This document shows, one piece after another, positions 27,364 to 36,133 of a stretch of DNA of 64,000 nt (position 1 is the first letter of the stretch; every line of letters starts with the position of its first letter). The position numbers were made by a program, and so were the translations under genes. The DNA is taken from assembly GCA_021776095.1 (NCBI GenBank), contig JAJFGO010000098.1:87094-151093 (forward strand), given 5' to 3'. Origin of the DNA: Kiloniellaceae bacterium (GTDB lineage Bacteria; Pseudomonadota; Alphaproteobacteria; Kiloniellales; J153). The notes under the pieces were generated by a model that saw only the letters and a list, made by a program, of their open reading frames with translations, did no database searches and was not told the origin of the DNA.

Positions 27364-28055
27364 CGGTCGAGGCACGCAAGATCCGCCTGGTCATGGAATT
27401 GCGCCGTACCGGCATCAACGATACCCACGTGCTCTCCGCCATCGAGCGGATTCCGCGCGAAGCCTTCGTGCCCCAGGCGTTCCAGGACCAGGCCTACGAA
27501 AACCGGGCACTGCCGATTGGCTTCGGCCAGACCCTTAGCCAGCCAGGCGTGGTCGCGAACATGACCCAGGCGCTCAAGGCCGACCGGCGCCTTAAGGTTC
27601 TGGAGATCGGCACCGGCTCCGGCTACCAGGCCGCCATACTGTCGCGGCTGTGCCGGCGCCTCTACACCATCGAGCGCTACCGCGACCTGTCGCGCGACGC
27701 CGAGGCGCGGTTTCACGAATTGCGACTGCACAACATCACGACCCGGGTCGGCGACGGCCACAAGGGTTGGCCGGAACAGGCACCCTTCAGCCGCATCGTT
27801 GTGACCGCGGCGGCGAACGAGGTCCCCGGCACCTTGGTTGATCAGCTTAGCCCCGGTGGCATCCTAGTCCTGCCGGTCGGCCAAACCGGCCGCGAGCAAA
27901 TCCTGCTGCGCCTGACCCGGGGCGAGGACGGTGAGATCTTCGAGGAGCACCTGGGCGGCGTGCGTTTCGTCCCGCTGGTGGCGGGGGTTCCCGCCGTGGT
28001 CGAATTGCGCCGGGTAGCGGGCGGGGCTGGACCCCAAGGCAGGACTCTGGCATGA
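27360..28055 (+). CDS. pcm: Protein-L-isoaspartate O-methyltransferase
   Basis: A 231-residue SAM-dependent enzyme that methylates isoaspartyl residues to repair damaged proteins. The substrate loop is GFGQTLSQPGVVANM, the SAM-binding motif I is VLEIGTGSGYQAA, and the later motif IVVTAAANEVP replaces the more common TAAA(P/A)xxxP. Start GTG 27360 overlaps the surE stop (GTGA), giving the family N-terminus. The last residues (about 215-231) are variable. Confidence 0.94.
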   Translation: MTVEARKIRLVMELRRTGINDTHVLSAIERIPREAFVPQAFQDQAYENRALPIGFGQTLSQPGVVANMTQALKADRRLKVLEIGTGSGYQAAILSRLCRRLYTIERYRDLSRDAEARFHELRLHNITTRVGDGHKGWPEQAPFSRIVVTAAANEVPGTLVDQLSPGGILVLPVGQTGREQILLRLTRGEDGEIFEEHLGGVRFVPLVAGVPAVVELRRVAGGAGPQGRTLA

Positions 28056-28083
28056 GGAATCCGGCGATCCTGAATTCGGGAAG

Positions 28084-29241
28084 ATGCTGACAGGCAAGCC
28101 AAGGCTTTGGAGGGGTGCCGCGCGTGGTGGGCGGTTGGACGCCTTATTGCCGATCGTCTGGCCTCTGATTGCCCTGACGCTGGCCGCCTGTGTAAGTGGC
28201 AATTCTCGCGTAACCTACCTGCCGCCGCCCGATCCACCGCCGATCCCGTCGCGCAAACCCGCGCCACCATCCCAGGCGCTGAATACGGCTGCGTCTCCAT
28301 CGGTGGTTGTGGTTCAGGTGCCCCGTCAGGCGGTCCGTCCGGCACCGCGCGAAGCGCCCGCCCCAGTGGCGAAACCGGACCGTGCGATACCTTTCGCTTA
28401 TGTGGTGCAGCCGGGCGATACGGTCTATGGCATTTCGCGCAAGCTGGGGGTCCCGCTGCGCGATGTGATCGACGGCAATGCCCTGGCCCCGCCCTATACC
28501 CTGAGCGTCGCCCAGAGCCTGCGCATTCCCAACCCGCGCCGGCACCAAGTCCGGCCCAAGGAGACCGTCTACGGCATCTCCCGACATTACGGGGTCGAGA
28601 TGACAGAGTTGGTGCGCCTCAATCGGATCGCGCCGCCCTACACTATTTCGCTCGGCGCCCGTCTGGTTTTGCCCGCCGCACCCGGAGCGCCGCCGGTGCG
28701 GGTCGCGGTGACGAAAAAGGCCGGCGCCATCGCGGTGCCCAGCGGCAAGCTGAGTCCACCGGCCAAGACCGAGCCGCGCGCGGTTCAAAAGGCGGCGGTC
28801 CCGGCCGCCAAGCCGGCTCGCTTGGCGAAAATTCCCCAGCCGCCGCCGCGCGCGGGCGGCAAGTTTCTTTGGCCCGCCCAAGGCAAGCTATTGGCCAGCT
28901 TTGGGCCCAAAAAGGGTGGGCTGCATAATGACGGAATCAACATCGCCGCACCGCGCGGCGCGCCAGTGCGCGCGGCCGAGAACGGCGTTGTGGTCTACAG
29001 CGGTAATGAGTTGCGCGGCTTCGGCAACCTGATCCTGATCAAACACGCCGAAGGCTGGGTGACCGCCTACGCTCACACCCAAGACATCAAGGTCGGGCGC
29101 GGTCAGCGGGTCAAGCGGGGCCAGACCATCGCTGCGGTCGGCAGCACCGGCAACGTCGCTCGGCCGCAACTCCACTTCGAGATCCGCAAGGGCTCCCGCG
29201 CCGTCGATCCGAAACGGTTTCTGGGTAAGTCGCGCGCCTAA
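28084..29241 (+). CDS. NlpD-like lipoprotein with two LysM domains and a degenerate M23 domain
   Basis: A 385-residue envelope protein. A lipoprotein-type signal ends in TLAAC, with Cys37 as the lipidation site. A proline-rich linker is followed by two LysM peptidoglycan-binding repeats (about 100-145 and 154-200) and a C-terminal LytM/M23 domain (about 260-385). The M23 zinc site is incomplete: the usual HxxxD reads HNDGIN (Asp replaced), and the HxH near the end reads QLH. It therefore probably activates an amidase at the septum, as NlpD and EnvC do, rather than cutting peptidoglycan itself. Its place after surE-pcm supports the NlpD assignment. Confidence 0.88.
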   Translation: MLTGKPRLWRGAARGGRLDALLPIVWPLIALTLAACVSGNSRVTYLPPPDPPPIPSRKPAPPSQALNTAASPSVVVVQVPRQAVRPAPREAPAPVAKPDRAIPFAYVVQPGDTVYGISRKLGVPLRDVIDGNALAPPYTLSVAQSLRIPNPRRHQVRPKETVYGISRHYGVEMTELVRLNRIAPPYTISLGARLVLPAAPGAPPVRVAVTKKAGAIAVPSGKLSPPAKTEPRAVQKAAVPAAKPARLAKIPQPPPRAGGKFLWPAQGKLLASFGPKKGGLHNDGINIAAPRGAPVRAAENGVVVYSGNELRGFGNLILIKHAEGWVTAYAHTQDIKVGRGQRVKRGQTIAAVGSTGNVARPQLHFEIRKGSRAVDPKRFLGKSRA

Positions 29242-29257
29242 TCTACCGCGCCTACGG

Positions 29258-29596
29258 TCAGTAGCACCGTGTCCGCACGCCCCACTGAATGCGCCCATTC
29301 GGTAGGGTCCGATACACGTCGTCTCGGACGCAATAAGGCGCGCGCGGTGCCACGTAATAAACAGGTCTTGGCGGCGGCGGATAAAAGACAGGCGCCGGTG
29401 GATAATACACGCGGGGCGCCAAGAGGTTGCTCAAGAGAATAGCACCGCCGATGATCCCGGCGCCGATTAGGATTTCCCCACCGTAACTTCCATGCCCGTG
29501 GTGATGGCCGTGGCCGTGCCAGCCGCCTGCATTGGCCGTGGGAACACCTAGGGCAAAGCCCAAAATGACAACGCCTGGCAGCAAAATCTTATGCAT
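29258..29596 (-). CDS. Hypothetical exported His/Gly/Pro/Tyr-rich protein
   Basis: A 112-residue secreted or membrane-associated protein of unknown function. A signal peptide ends near NANAGG in the segment GVPTANAGG, followed by a cluster of His-Gly repeats (WHGHGHHHGHGSYGG), one hydrophobic segment (about 48-62, IGAGIIGGAILLSNLL) and a Pro/Tyr-rich stretch. The C-terminus has two Cys residues (YCVRDD and TRCY) that could form a disulfide. The His cluster suggests metal binding. ATG 29596 is preferred over GTG 29602. Convergent with nlpD across 16 bases. Confidence 0.7.
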   Translation of the reverse strand: MHKILLPGVVILGFALGVPTANAGGWHGHGHHHGHGSYGGEILIGAGIIGGAILLSNLLAPRVYYPPAPVFYPPPPRPVYYVAPRAPYCVRDDVYRTLPNGRIQWGVRTRCY

Positions 29597-29757
29597 AGCC
29601 ACCGATATTAGCTGAACGTTTGAAGATTTTCAAATTTTAGGGCCGCTACACCAGGGCTATTAAGTTTCCGGGAGCCCAGCCACTTTTGGTGTTCACGCCC
29701 CTAACCCTGCCGACTAATTGCCGGAAAAAGGCCGATATTGCCGTGCCGCGCCTGCGG

Positions 29758-30633
29758 TCAATCCAACGGTTTGCCCAGGCGGCCGGCCAAATCCTGAATG
29801 AATTGCCAGGCGACACGACCGGAGCGGCCGCCTCGGGTGATTGACCATTCATTGGCCTCGGCGTGTAGCTGCGGCACCAGCAAGTCCAAGTCGTAGTGGC
29901 GAGCGTAGCCCTCGATCATGGCAAAATAGGTATCCTGGTCGCAGTTGTGGAAGCCGAGCCACAGCCCGAAGCGGTCCGACAAGCTGACTTTTTCCTCCAC
30001 CGCTTCTGAAGCGTGGATTGCTGTCGAGCGCTCGTTTTCGATCATGTCGCGGGGCATGAGGTGGCGCCGGTTCGAGGTCGCGTAGAAGATCACGTTGGCC
30101 GGCCGGCCCTCGATCCCACCTTCCAGGACCGCCTTCAGGGATTTGTAGCTGGTATCCGCGTCGTCGAAGCTCAGATCGTCGCAAAACAAAATGCAGTGCT
30201 GGCTGGCGCCGCGCAGGATTTTGAGTAGATGGGGCAGGGACGGGATATCCTCCCGGTGGATCTCGACTAGGACCAGAGGCCCGTGGCCGTTCGCCACCGA
30301 ATCCTGGTTGACCCGGGCGTGGATCGCCTTGATCAGCGAACTTTTCCCCATGCCGCGCGCGCCCCAGAGCAGGGCGTTGTTGGCCGGCAGGCCGCGTGCG
30401 AAGCGCCGGGTGTTTTCGAGCAGGATATCGCCTTGCCGGGCGATGCCTTCGAGCAGGCCATAGTCGACCCGGCTGACCTTTGCCACGGCGCTCAGGGTGC
30501 CGGTTTCCGCGTGCCAGACGAAGGCCTCGGCGCTGTCCAGGGCGGCGGTCGCCGGGGCCGGCGGGGCCAGGCGCTCCAGGCTCTCCGCGATACGCCGCAG
30601 AACCGGTTCCAGGTGCCGAAAATCGTCCGTCAT
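29758..30633 (-). CDS. DUF815 family AAA-type ATPase
   Basis: A 291-residue P-loop ATPase. The Walker A motif is GARGMGKSSLIKA and the Walker B-like segment is CILFCDDLSFDD; NVIFYATSNRRHLMPRD contains the sensor Asn. These match DUF815, an uncharacterised AAA family widespread in bacteria. ATG 30633 has GGATGAG nearby; 13 further codons are open upstream. It is divergent from yajC. The function of the family is not established, though the ATPase is certainly intact. Confidence 0.87.
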   Translation of the reverse strand: MTDDFRHLEPVLRRIAESLERLAPPAPATAALDSAEAFVWHAETGTLSAVAKVSRVDYGLLEGIARQGDILLENTRRFARGLPANNALLWGARGMGKSSLIKAIHARVNQDSVANGHGPLVLVEIHREDIPSLPHLLKILRGASQHCILFCDDLSFDDADTSYKSLKAVLEGGIEGRPANVIFYATSNRRHLMPRDMIENERSTAIHASEAVEEKVSLSDRFGLWLGFHNCDQDTYFAMIEGYARHYDLDLLVPQLHAEANEWSITRGGRSGRVAWQFIQDLAGRLGKPLD

Positions 30634-30752
30634 GCGCTCATCCAAATGTGATCGGGGCCTGTTGGGCGGCAAACCCTATCCGCCCCGACCCAGGGGCGTC
30701 AATCGCGCGCCGAGCCTGGGTCCGGGGCCCTATTTTCCAAGAGGGAGCGGCG

Positions 30753-30780
30753 TTGCAATTCCTTGTCGGGCCAGTATAGT
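30753..30780 (+). promoter_or_regulatory. Candidate sigma-70 promoter for yajC-secDF
   Basis: TTGCAA (30753-30758) and TATAGT (30775-30780) are separated by 16 bases and lie 44 bases before the yajC start. The match to the -35/-10 consensus is fair. Confidence 0.4.
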
Positions 30781-30823
30781 CCGCGCGGCGCCGTGCGCCG
30801 GGAAATGGCAAGGGAAGTAATTT

Positions 30824-31270
30824 ATGTGGATTTCGCCGGCTTACGCCCAGGCTGCCGGGGGCGGGGACGCGGGAGGGCTCGTGTCGCTACTGCCGCTGGT
30901 CCTGATTTTCGTGGTTTTCTACTTCCTGTTGATCCGGCCCCAGCAGAAAAAGATGAAGGCCCACAAAGCCTTGATTGGGGCGGTCCGCCGGGGCGATCGT
31001 GTGGTGACCGCGGGCGGCCTGATGGGCAACGTGACCAAGGTGGTCAACGACAACGAGCTTCAGGTGGAAATCGCCGATGGCGTGCGTGTGCGCGTCGTGC
31101 GCGCCACGATCCAGGATGTCCTGGCCAAGCCCGAACCGGCCGGCAAATCTAAGGGCGGCGCCGATACGGCTAAGCCGGCCAATGACGAGTCTTCGGTAAA
31201 CCGGCCGAAGGGCCCGCTCGCCGGCTTAACTTCGCTGCTGGGCGGTGGCAAGAAGCCGGAAAACAAATAG
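30824..31270 (+). CDS. yajC: Preprotein translocase subunit YajC
   Basis: A 148-residue accessory subunit of the SecDF-YajC complex. One N-terminal transmembrane helix (about 19-37, SLLPLVLIFVVFYFLLIRP) is followed by the family signature RPQQKKMKAHKALI and the domain VRRGDRVVTAGGLMGNV. The last ~40 residues are a Lys/Ala/Gly-rich extension that makes it longer than the usual ~110. Its start follows AAGGGAAG. First gene of yajC-secD-secF. Confidence 0.95.
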   Translation: MWISPAYAQAAGGGDAGGLVSLLPLVLIFVVFYFLLIRPQQKKMKAHKALIGAVRRGDRVVTAGGLMGNVTKVVNDNELQVEIADGVRVRVVRATIQDVLAKPEPAGKSKGGADTAKPANDESSVNRPKGPLAGLTSLLGGGKKPENK

Positions 31271-31344
31271 GGCAGGACGCGAACCGGGCATTGTGGCGCC
31301 TTTCAGCCTCTCCGGCCTCCCTCAATTCGACTGAACGATAAATC

Positions 31345-32910
31345 ATGGTCCAATATCCCAGGTGGCAGTTGTTCTTGGTCCTGGCCGTGATCCTGCTCGG
31401 CCTAGCCTTCGTATCGCCTAATCTCTTGAAGAGGGAGACGGCGGATGGCCTGCCTGGCTGGGTGCCGTCGCAGCAAATCAACCTGGGTCTCGATCTGCAG
31501 GGCGGATCGTACCTGTTGCTCGAAGTCGACCTGGCCGAAGTCATGCGCGAGCAACTCGACAATCTGGTCGAGAGCCTGCGTATCGATCTGCGCCGGGCCA
31601 AGATCGGCTATACCGGCCTGGGGGTCGACGGCGACGCGGTGGTCTTTACGGTGCGCGACGAGGCCAGCCTGGATCAGGCGCGCGAGATCCTGTTCCGCTC
31701 GGCCGGTCAACTTCTGATCGAGAGCTCGGGCGGCGGTGGCTTGCGCGCGGAATTCACCAAGCAAGCCATCGAGGAGCGCCGGGTCGGCATCGTCCAGCAA
31801 TCCATCGAGATCGTCCGGCGGCGGATCGACGAAACCGGAACCCGCGAACCCAGTATCCAAAGACAGGGCGAACAGCGCATTCTGGTGCAGCTTCCTGGGG
31901 TGCGCGATCCCGAGCGCATCAAGTCCCTGCTGGGCAAGACCGCAAAGCTGACTTTCCGATTCGTTGATGAGACCGCCGCAGCAGACGGATCGCGTGTGCC
32001 AGCCGGGTCCGAGGTTCTATTGTCCGACGAGTTGGACCCCTACGGCAACCCGCGCCGCTACGTGATCAAGAAGCGGATTATGGTTGGCGGCGATTCCCTG
32101 ACCGATGCGGCGGCGACCTTTCAGGACGGCCAGCCGGTGGTGAGTTTCAACTTCGACGGCGTTGGGGCGAAGCGCTTCGCCGACGCGACCCGGCAGAACG
32201 TCGGCCGGGCCTTCGCCATCGTGCTGGACAACCAAGTGATCAGCGCCCCGGTGATCCGCGAGCCGATCCTGGGCGGGCGCGGCATCATCAGTGGCAGTTT
32301 CACCACCCAGGAGGTGCAGGATCTGGCCCTTCTGCTGCGCGCCGGTGCCTTACCGGCCCCCTTGACGATTCTCGAAGAACGCTCGGTTGGGCCCGGTCTG
32401 GGCGCGGATTCGATCGCCGCCGGCAAGATCGCCAGCATCCTGGGCATGGTCTTCGTGGTGGTCTTCATGGGCATCATCTACGGCCTGTTCGGACTCATGG
32501 CCAATGTGGCCTTGATCCTGAATCTGGTTCTGATCCTGGGTGCCCTGTCCGGCTTGCAGGCGACCCTGACTCTGCCGGGCATCGCCGGCATTGTCCTGAC
32601 CATCGGCATGGCGGTCGACGCCAATGTGCTGATCTTCGAGCGTATCCGCGAGGAGGTGCGTGAAGGCCGGGGACCGGTCACGGCGATCGACGCCGGGTAC
32701 CGGCGCGCCATGTCGACCATCATCGACTCCAACCTGACCACCCTGATCGCGGCCCTGTTGCTGTTTCAGTTCGGCACCGGCCCGGTCAAGGGCTTCGCCG
32801 TGACTTTGGCGATCGGGCTGATCACCTCCATGTTCACCGCGATCATGCTGACCCGTCTTTTGATCGTGGTTTGGTTGCGCCGCCGCCGGCCTCAGGCCCT
32901 GGCGATCTGA
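31345..32910 (+). CDS. secD: Protein translocase subunit SecD
   Basis: A 521-residue inner-membrane protein that uses the proton gradient to pull secreted proteins across. TM1 is near the N-terminus (WQLFLVLAVILLGLAFV). The first periplasmic domain starts with NLGLDLQGGSYLLLEVD, and the RND-type block of five helices (about 340-515) includes GMAVDANVLIFERIREE with the conserved Asp. Complete and of normal length. It is 10 bases before secF. Confidence 0.96.
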   Translation: MVQYPRWQLFLVLAVILLGLAFVSPNLLKRETADGLPGWVPSQQINLGLDLQGGSYLLLEVDLAEVMREQLDNLVESLRIDLRRAKIGYTGLGVDGDAVVFTVRDEASLDQAREILFRSAGQLLIESSGGGGLRAEFTKQAIEERRVGIVQQSIEIVRRRIDETGTREPSIQRQGEQRILVQLPGVRDPERIKSLLGKTAKLTFRFVDETAAADGSRVPAGSEVLLSDELDPYGNPRRYVIKKRIMVGGDSLTDAAATFQDGQPVVSFNFDGVGAKRFADATRQNVGRAFAIVLDNQVISAPVIREPILGGRGIISGSFTTQEVQDLALLLRAGALPAPLTILEERSVGPGLGADSIAAGKIASILGMVFVVVFMGIIYGLFGLMANVALILNLVLILGALSGLQATLTLPGIAGIVLTIGMAVDANVLIFERIREEVREGRGPVTAIDAGYRRAMSTIIDSNLTTLIAALLLFQFGTGPVKGFAVTLAIGLITSMFTAIMLTRLLIVVWLRRRRPQALAI

Positions 32911-32920
32911 GGACCCCACG

Positions 32921-33871
32921 ATGGCGCTGATCCGATATGCCCCGATTGCCCCGAACTTCAATTTCATGCGGGGGCGCAAGGTCTTCATGGCCTTCTCCGT
33001 TGCGATGGTGGTGGCGTCGCTCACCATCTTGGCGGTGCGGGGGCTCAATCTGGGGGTCGATTTCCGCGGCGGCATCCTGATCGAGATCGAGACCAGGGAT
33101 GCGGCCAACCTCGGCGATTTGCGGGCCCGCCTGGGCAGCCTGGGCCTGGGAGAGGTCACCCTGCAGGAATTCGGCGATCCCAAGGACGTCCTGATCAACG
33201 TGCAACGCCAGGACGGCGCGGAAGAAGAGCAAATCGCGGCCATTAATCTGATCAAGTCCGAACTGGGCGATCAAGTTGCCGAATACCGCCGGACCGAGTT
33301 TGTGGGGCCCAAGGTCGGCGACGAACTTAAGCAGGCCGGCTTGCTGGCCACGGTCTTGGCCATGCTCGGCATCACCATTTATATCTGGTTCCGCTTCGAG
33401 TGGCAGTTCGCGGTCGCCGCGCTAATCGCTCTGTTCCACGACGTGATCTCGACCATCGGGCTGATGGCCTTGATCCAGCTTGAGTTTAACCTCTCGACCC
33501 TGGCGGCGATCCTGACCGTGGCCGGTTATTCGATTAACGATACCGTGGTCATTTTCGACCGCGTGCGCGAGACCCTGCGCAAATACAAGAAGCTGCCGAT
33601 CCTCGATCTCTTGACCCGCGCGGTCAACGGCACCCTGATTCGCACCAGCCTAACCAGCGTCACCACCTTGCTGGCCCTGATCTCGCTCGCGGTTTTCGGC
33701 GGCGAGGTGATCCGCGGTTTCTCGATCGCGCTGATATGGGGCGTGGTGATCGGAACCTTTTCGTCCTGGGGCCTGGCGGTCCCGATCCTCAGCTACACCA
33801 ACCTGCGGGTCGGCGTGACCGGAGCGACCGACGATCCGGCAGAGAAAACCAAGGCCGCGGAGAAGAGTTAG
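32921..33871 (+). CDS. secF: Protein translocase subunit SecF
   Basis: A 316-residue partner of SecD with six membrane helices. The P1 head begins NLGVDFRGGILIEIE, and the conserved helix-4 region is TVAGYSINDTVVIFDRVRE, carrying the Asp that pairs with SecD. Spacing of 10 bases from secD indicates one transcript. Followed by two terminators (33959-33999 and 34029-34057). Confidence 0.96.
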   Translation: MALIRYAPIAPNFNFMRGRKVFMAFSVAMVVASLTILAVRGLNLGVDFRGGILIEIETRDAANLGDLRARLGSLGLGEVTLQEFGDPKDVLINVQRQDGAEEEQIAAINLIKSELGDQVAEYRRTEFVGPKVGDELKQAGLLATVLAMLGITIYIWFRFEWQFAVAALIALFHDVISTIGLMALIQLEFNLSTLAAILTVAGYSINDTVVIFDRVRETLRKYKKLPILDLLTRAVNGTLIRTSLTSVTTLLALISLAVFGGEVIRGFSIALIWGVVIGTFSSWGLAVPILSYTNLRVGVTGATDDPAEKTKAAEKS

Positions 33872-33958
33872 AGCTCGCGGCGCGCCGGGGGTCCTGAGCG
33901 ACCTATTGGGCCCTCGCCTTCAGGCATCAAGCAACCCCAGGCCCATTTCCCATGCGGC

Positions 33959-33999
33959 CGTCATCCCGAACCTGACCAGGGGTGACGAATTTATTTTTT
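33959..33999 (+). terminator. Rho-independent terminator after secF
   Basis: CGTCATCCC (33959-33967) pairs with GGGGTGACG (33979-33987) with one G-T wobble, and is followed by AATTTATTTTTT. Confidence 0.7.
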
Positions 34000-34028
34000 G
34001 GCAGTATGTACTTTTGCACGAACGCGAA

Positions 34029-34057
34029 ACGGGGCCCCGAAGGGCCCCGTTTGTTTT
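34029..34057. terminator. Bidirectional terminator between secF and the PuuD-like gene
   Basis: A perfect 9-bp stem ACGGGGCCC/GGGCCCCGT with a four-base loop that reads TTCG on the minus strand. It is followed by TTGTTTT on the plus strand and TTT on the minus strand. The UUCG loop, stable in RNA, suggests it mainly ends transcripts of the minus-strand gene. Confidence 0.8.
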
Positions 34058-34078
34058 AGCCTTAGCGGCCAGAGGCGA

Positions 34079-34675
34079 TTAGTAGATGTTCTGTGCCGAG
34101 ACCATGGCGAAGAGCATGGGGAACGACAGCAGGGTGTTGGTCCGCGAGAACAGCATGGCCGTGCGGGCCGACTTCGCTTTCTCCTCCGCACTGGCCTCAA
34201 CGATTCCCAGCGCTCGCTTCTGGTTTGGCCAGATGACGAACCAGACATTGAACCACATAATGATGCCCAGCCACATGCCGATGCCGATCGCCGTATGCTT
34301 GGCCACACCACCGCCGACGCTAAGCGTTAGGGCGTCGACCAAATAGCCGTTCAGCATGGCCACGATCAGGCCGGTCACGATGGTGCCCATGGCGCCCCAA
34401 CGGAACCACCACAGGGCTGCCGGCGCGATTACCTTGCCGATGGCGGGCTTCTGTTCGTCCGGGATTTTCGGCATGTTCGGAATCTGGACGAAATTGAAGT
34501 ACCACAACAGCCCGATCCACATCACGCCGCTGAGCACGTGCAACCAGCGGAAGAAAAACACGCCGAACTGGTCGCCGCTGTATCCCTGCTGCGCGTAGTA
34601 GAGGATGAACAGGCCGACCGCGAGGATCAGCCCCGCGATAACGGTCTTCTTGAGATCAGTTAAGATGGCAGCCAT
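34079..34675 (-). CDS. PuuD-like (urate hydroxylase N-terminal domain) membrane protein
   Basis: A 198-residue protein with about five hydrophobic helices, resembling the membrane domain of urate hydroxylase PuuD (DUF989). RWLHVLSGVMWIGLLWYF contains the His of a probable haem-binding site, and a second His is in AKHTAIGIGMWLG. Unlike full PuuD it has no C-terminal cytochrome c domain, so the name may mislead and it may be a separate haem or quinol-linked membrane protein. A strong purine-rich ribosome site (GGGGGAAGGA) precedes ATG 34675. Single-gene transcript with its own terminator. Confidence 0.75.
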   Translation of the reverse strand: MAAILTDLKKTVIAGLILAVGLFILYYAQQGYSGDQFGVFFFRWLHVLSGVMWIGLLWYFNFVQIPNMPKIPDEQKPAIGKVIAPAALWWFRWGAMGTIVTGLIVAMLNGYLVDALTLSVGGGVAKHTAIGIGMWLGIIMWFNVWFVIWPNQKRALGIVEASAEEKAKSARTAMLFSRTNTLLSFPMLFAMVSAQNIY

Positions 34676-34869
34676 GTTTAGGTCCTTCCCCCGAGAGTGT
34701 CGCTGCGCAACACTATCATAAGTTTTTGTGGATTCGCGGCTATTTAGCCCATGATTTTCCTATGGACTCTTGGCGCGGCGTTGTCTTCCAACACTGTTTG
34801 GCGGCGCCGAATCCCATGCCGGGAATTTAGGTCTTGGGACCGAATTTGCCAAGTGGCCGCGCCGCCGTC

Positions 34870-35703
34870 ATGACCGGTCGCGCGAGCGCGTATTGCAGAA
34901 ATCAGGTCCGCCGTTTGGATCATGATCGCTATCTGACCGGCCTATTCGCCCCGGCCGGCCGGCGCGCCGATATTTTCGCGCTCTATGCCTTCAACCTGGA
35001 AATCGCAAAGACCGCCGAATTGGTTAGTGAACCGATGATCGGGCGCATACGTCTGGAATGGTGGCGCGAGGCCATCGCGGAAATTTACGAAGGCCAACCG
35101 CGCGCCCACGAGGTCGTCGCCGCACTGTCCCCATCGATCCGCGAGTGCCATTTAACTCGGGACTATTTCGAGCGCCTGATCGCGGCCCGCGAAATCGACT
35201 TGGACGATTGGCAGCCGGATACGCTTGAGGCATTGGAGGACTATGCCCGCGAGACTTCGGTGCCTTTGGTTTCGCTGGCGCTGGAGATACTAGGCCAGGG
35301 GGGCGAAGCCGCTCGGGCGGCTGCGGCACCGGTCGGCATGGCCTGGGCTCTGACCGGTTTGGTGCGCGCGGTTCCCTTCCATGCCCGCCAAATGCGGATC
35401 CGGCTGCCGCGTGACCTTATGGCCGCCCATGGCGCCCGGCCGGGCGCGCTCTTGGAACTGCGCTCGTCGCCGGAACTTCGCGCGACCGTCGCGCGGATCG
35501 CGGCACGGGCCTGGGAGCATCTTGCGATCCTGGATCGTCCGCCCAAGGCGGCCCAAGCAGCCCTGTTGCCGGCGACTCTCGCACGAGGATATTTGGCAAT
35601 TCTGGAGCGCGCCGGTTACGATCCTTTCGACGCACGGGTTCAACACCCGGATCCGGCAGCGGCTTGGCGCCTGACCTGGGCCCGTTTGCGCCGGCGGATT
35701 TGA
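34870..35703 (+). CDS. Squalene/phytoene synthase-like protein, NDUFAF6 type
   Basis: A 277-residue protein with the all-helical squalene/phytoene synthase fold, but without either Asp-rich Mg/diphosphate motif. The first site reads YAFNLEIAKTAELVSEPMIG, where DxxxD is expected; the second reads ALTGLVRAVPFHARQMRI instead of the NxxRDxxxD pattern. Both substituted segments match, from memory, human NDUFAF6 (AFNVELAQ; TCLRATPYH), a complex I assembly factor. It is therefore more likely an assembly or scaffold protein than a prenyl synthase. I chose ATG 34870; an in-frame TTG at 34834 is less likely. No Shine-Dalgarno sequence is evident. Confidence 0.83.
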   Translation: MTGRASAYCRNQVRRLDHDRYLTGLFAPAGRRADIFALYAFNLEIAKTAELVSEPMIGRIRLEWWREAIAEIYEGQPRAHEVVAALSPSIRECHLTRDYFERLIAAREIDLDDWQPDTLEALEDYARETSVPLVSLALEILGQGGEAARAAAAPVGMAWALTGLVRAVPFHARQMRIRLPRDLMAAHGARPGALLELRSSPELRATVARIAARAWEHLAILDRPPKAAQAALLPATLARGYLAILERAGYDPFDARVQHPDPAAAWRLTWARLRRRI

Positions 35704-35732
35704 ATTGGGGTGCGTAGGCGAGGAGAGCACAC

Positions 35733-36101
35733 ATGACCGAACGCAATTTCTTCAACCTGTCCGACTTGGACCAAGGCATCGCCCGTGAATTGACGACGGG
35801 AATCTCGGCCCGGGTTTTCCCCGGCGACCAGGCCATGCTCTCCCTGGTTACCCTGGTGCCCAACGCCGAAGGCAAGATCCACGACCATCCGGAGGAGCAG
35901 TGGGGCGTCATGCTGGAAGGAGACGGTGTTCGCATTCAGGACGGTCGCGAGGTGTTGGTCAAAGCGGGCGATTTCTGGCGCACGCCGGGAGGAGTGCCGC
36001 ACGGCCTACGGGCCGGGGTCCAGGGCGCCAAAGTCCTCGACGTTTTTGCCCCGCCGCGCGAGGAGTACAAGAAAACCGGCCAAGGTTTCGGCGGGACCTA
36101 G
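35733..36101 (+). CDS. Cupin domain protein
   Basis: A 122-residue single beta-barrel cupin. Metal-site residues lie in the first motif GKIHDHPEEQWGVMLEGDG (two His and Glu) and the second GDFWRTPGGVPHGLRA. GAGGAGAG precedes ATG 35733. Such small cupins may be enzymes, isomerases or ligand sensors. It sits 30 bases after the NDUFAF6-like gene and 33 before the RraA-family gene; the second neighbour suggests a common role in keto-acid or aromatic metabolism, without proof. Confidence 0.85.
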   Translation: MTERNFFNLSDLDQGIARELTTGISARVFPGDQAMLSLVTLVPNAEGKIHDHPEEQWGVMLEGDGVRIQDGREVLVKAGDFWRTPGGVPHGLRAGVQGAKVLDVFAPPREEYKKTGQGFGGT

Positions 36102-36133
36102 AGCGCCAAAAGGGAAAGCTGGGGAGGGCCGGA

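Noticed and set aside
30763-31152. Plus-strand frame overlapping yajC
   Set aside because: Arg/Gly-rich shadow; YajC at 30824-31270 has the proper transmembrane helix and RPQQKK signature.
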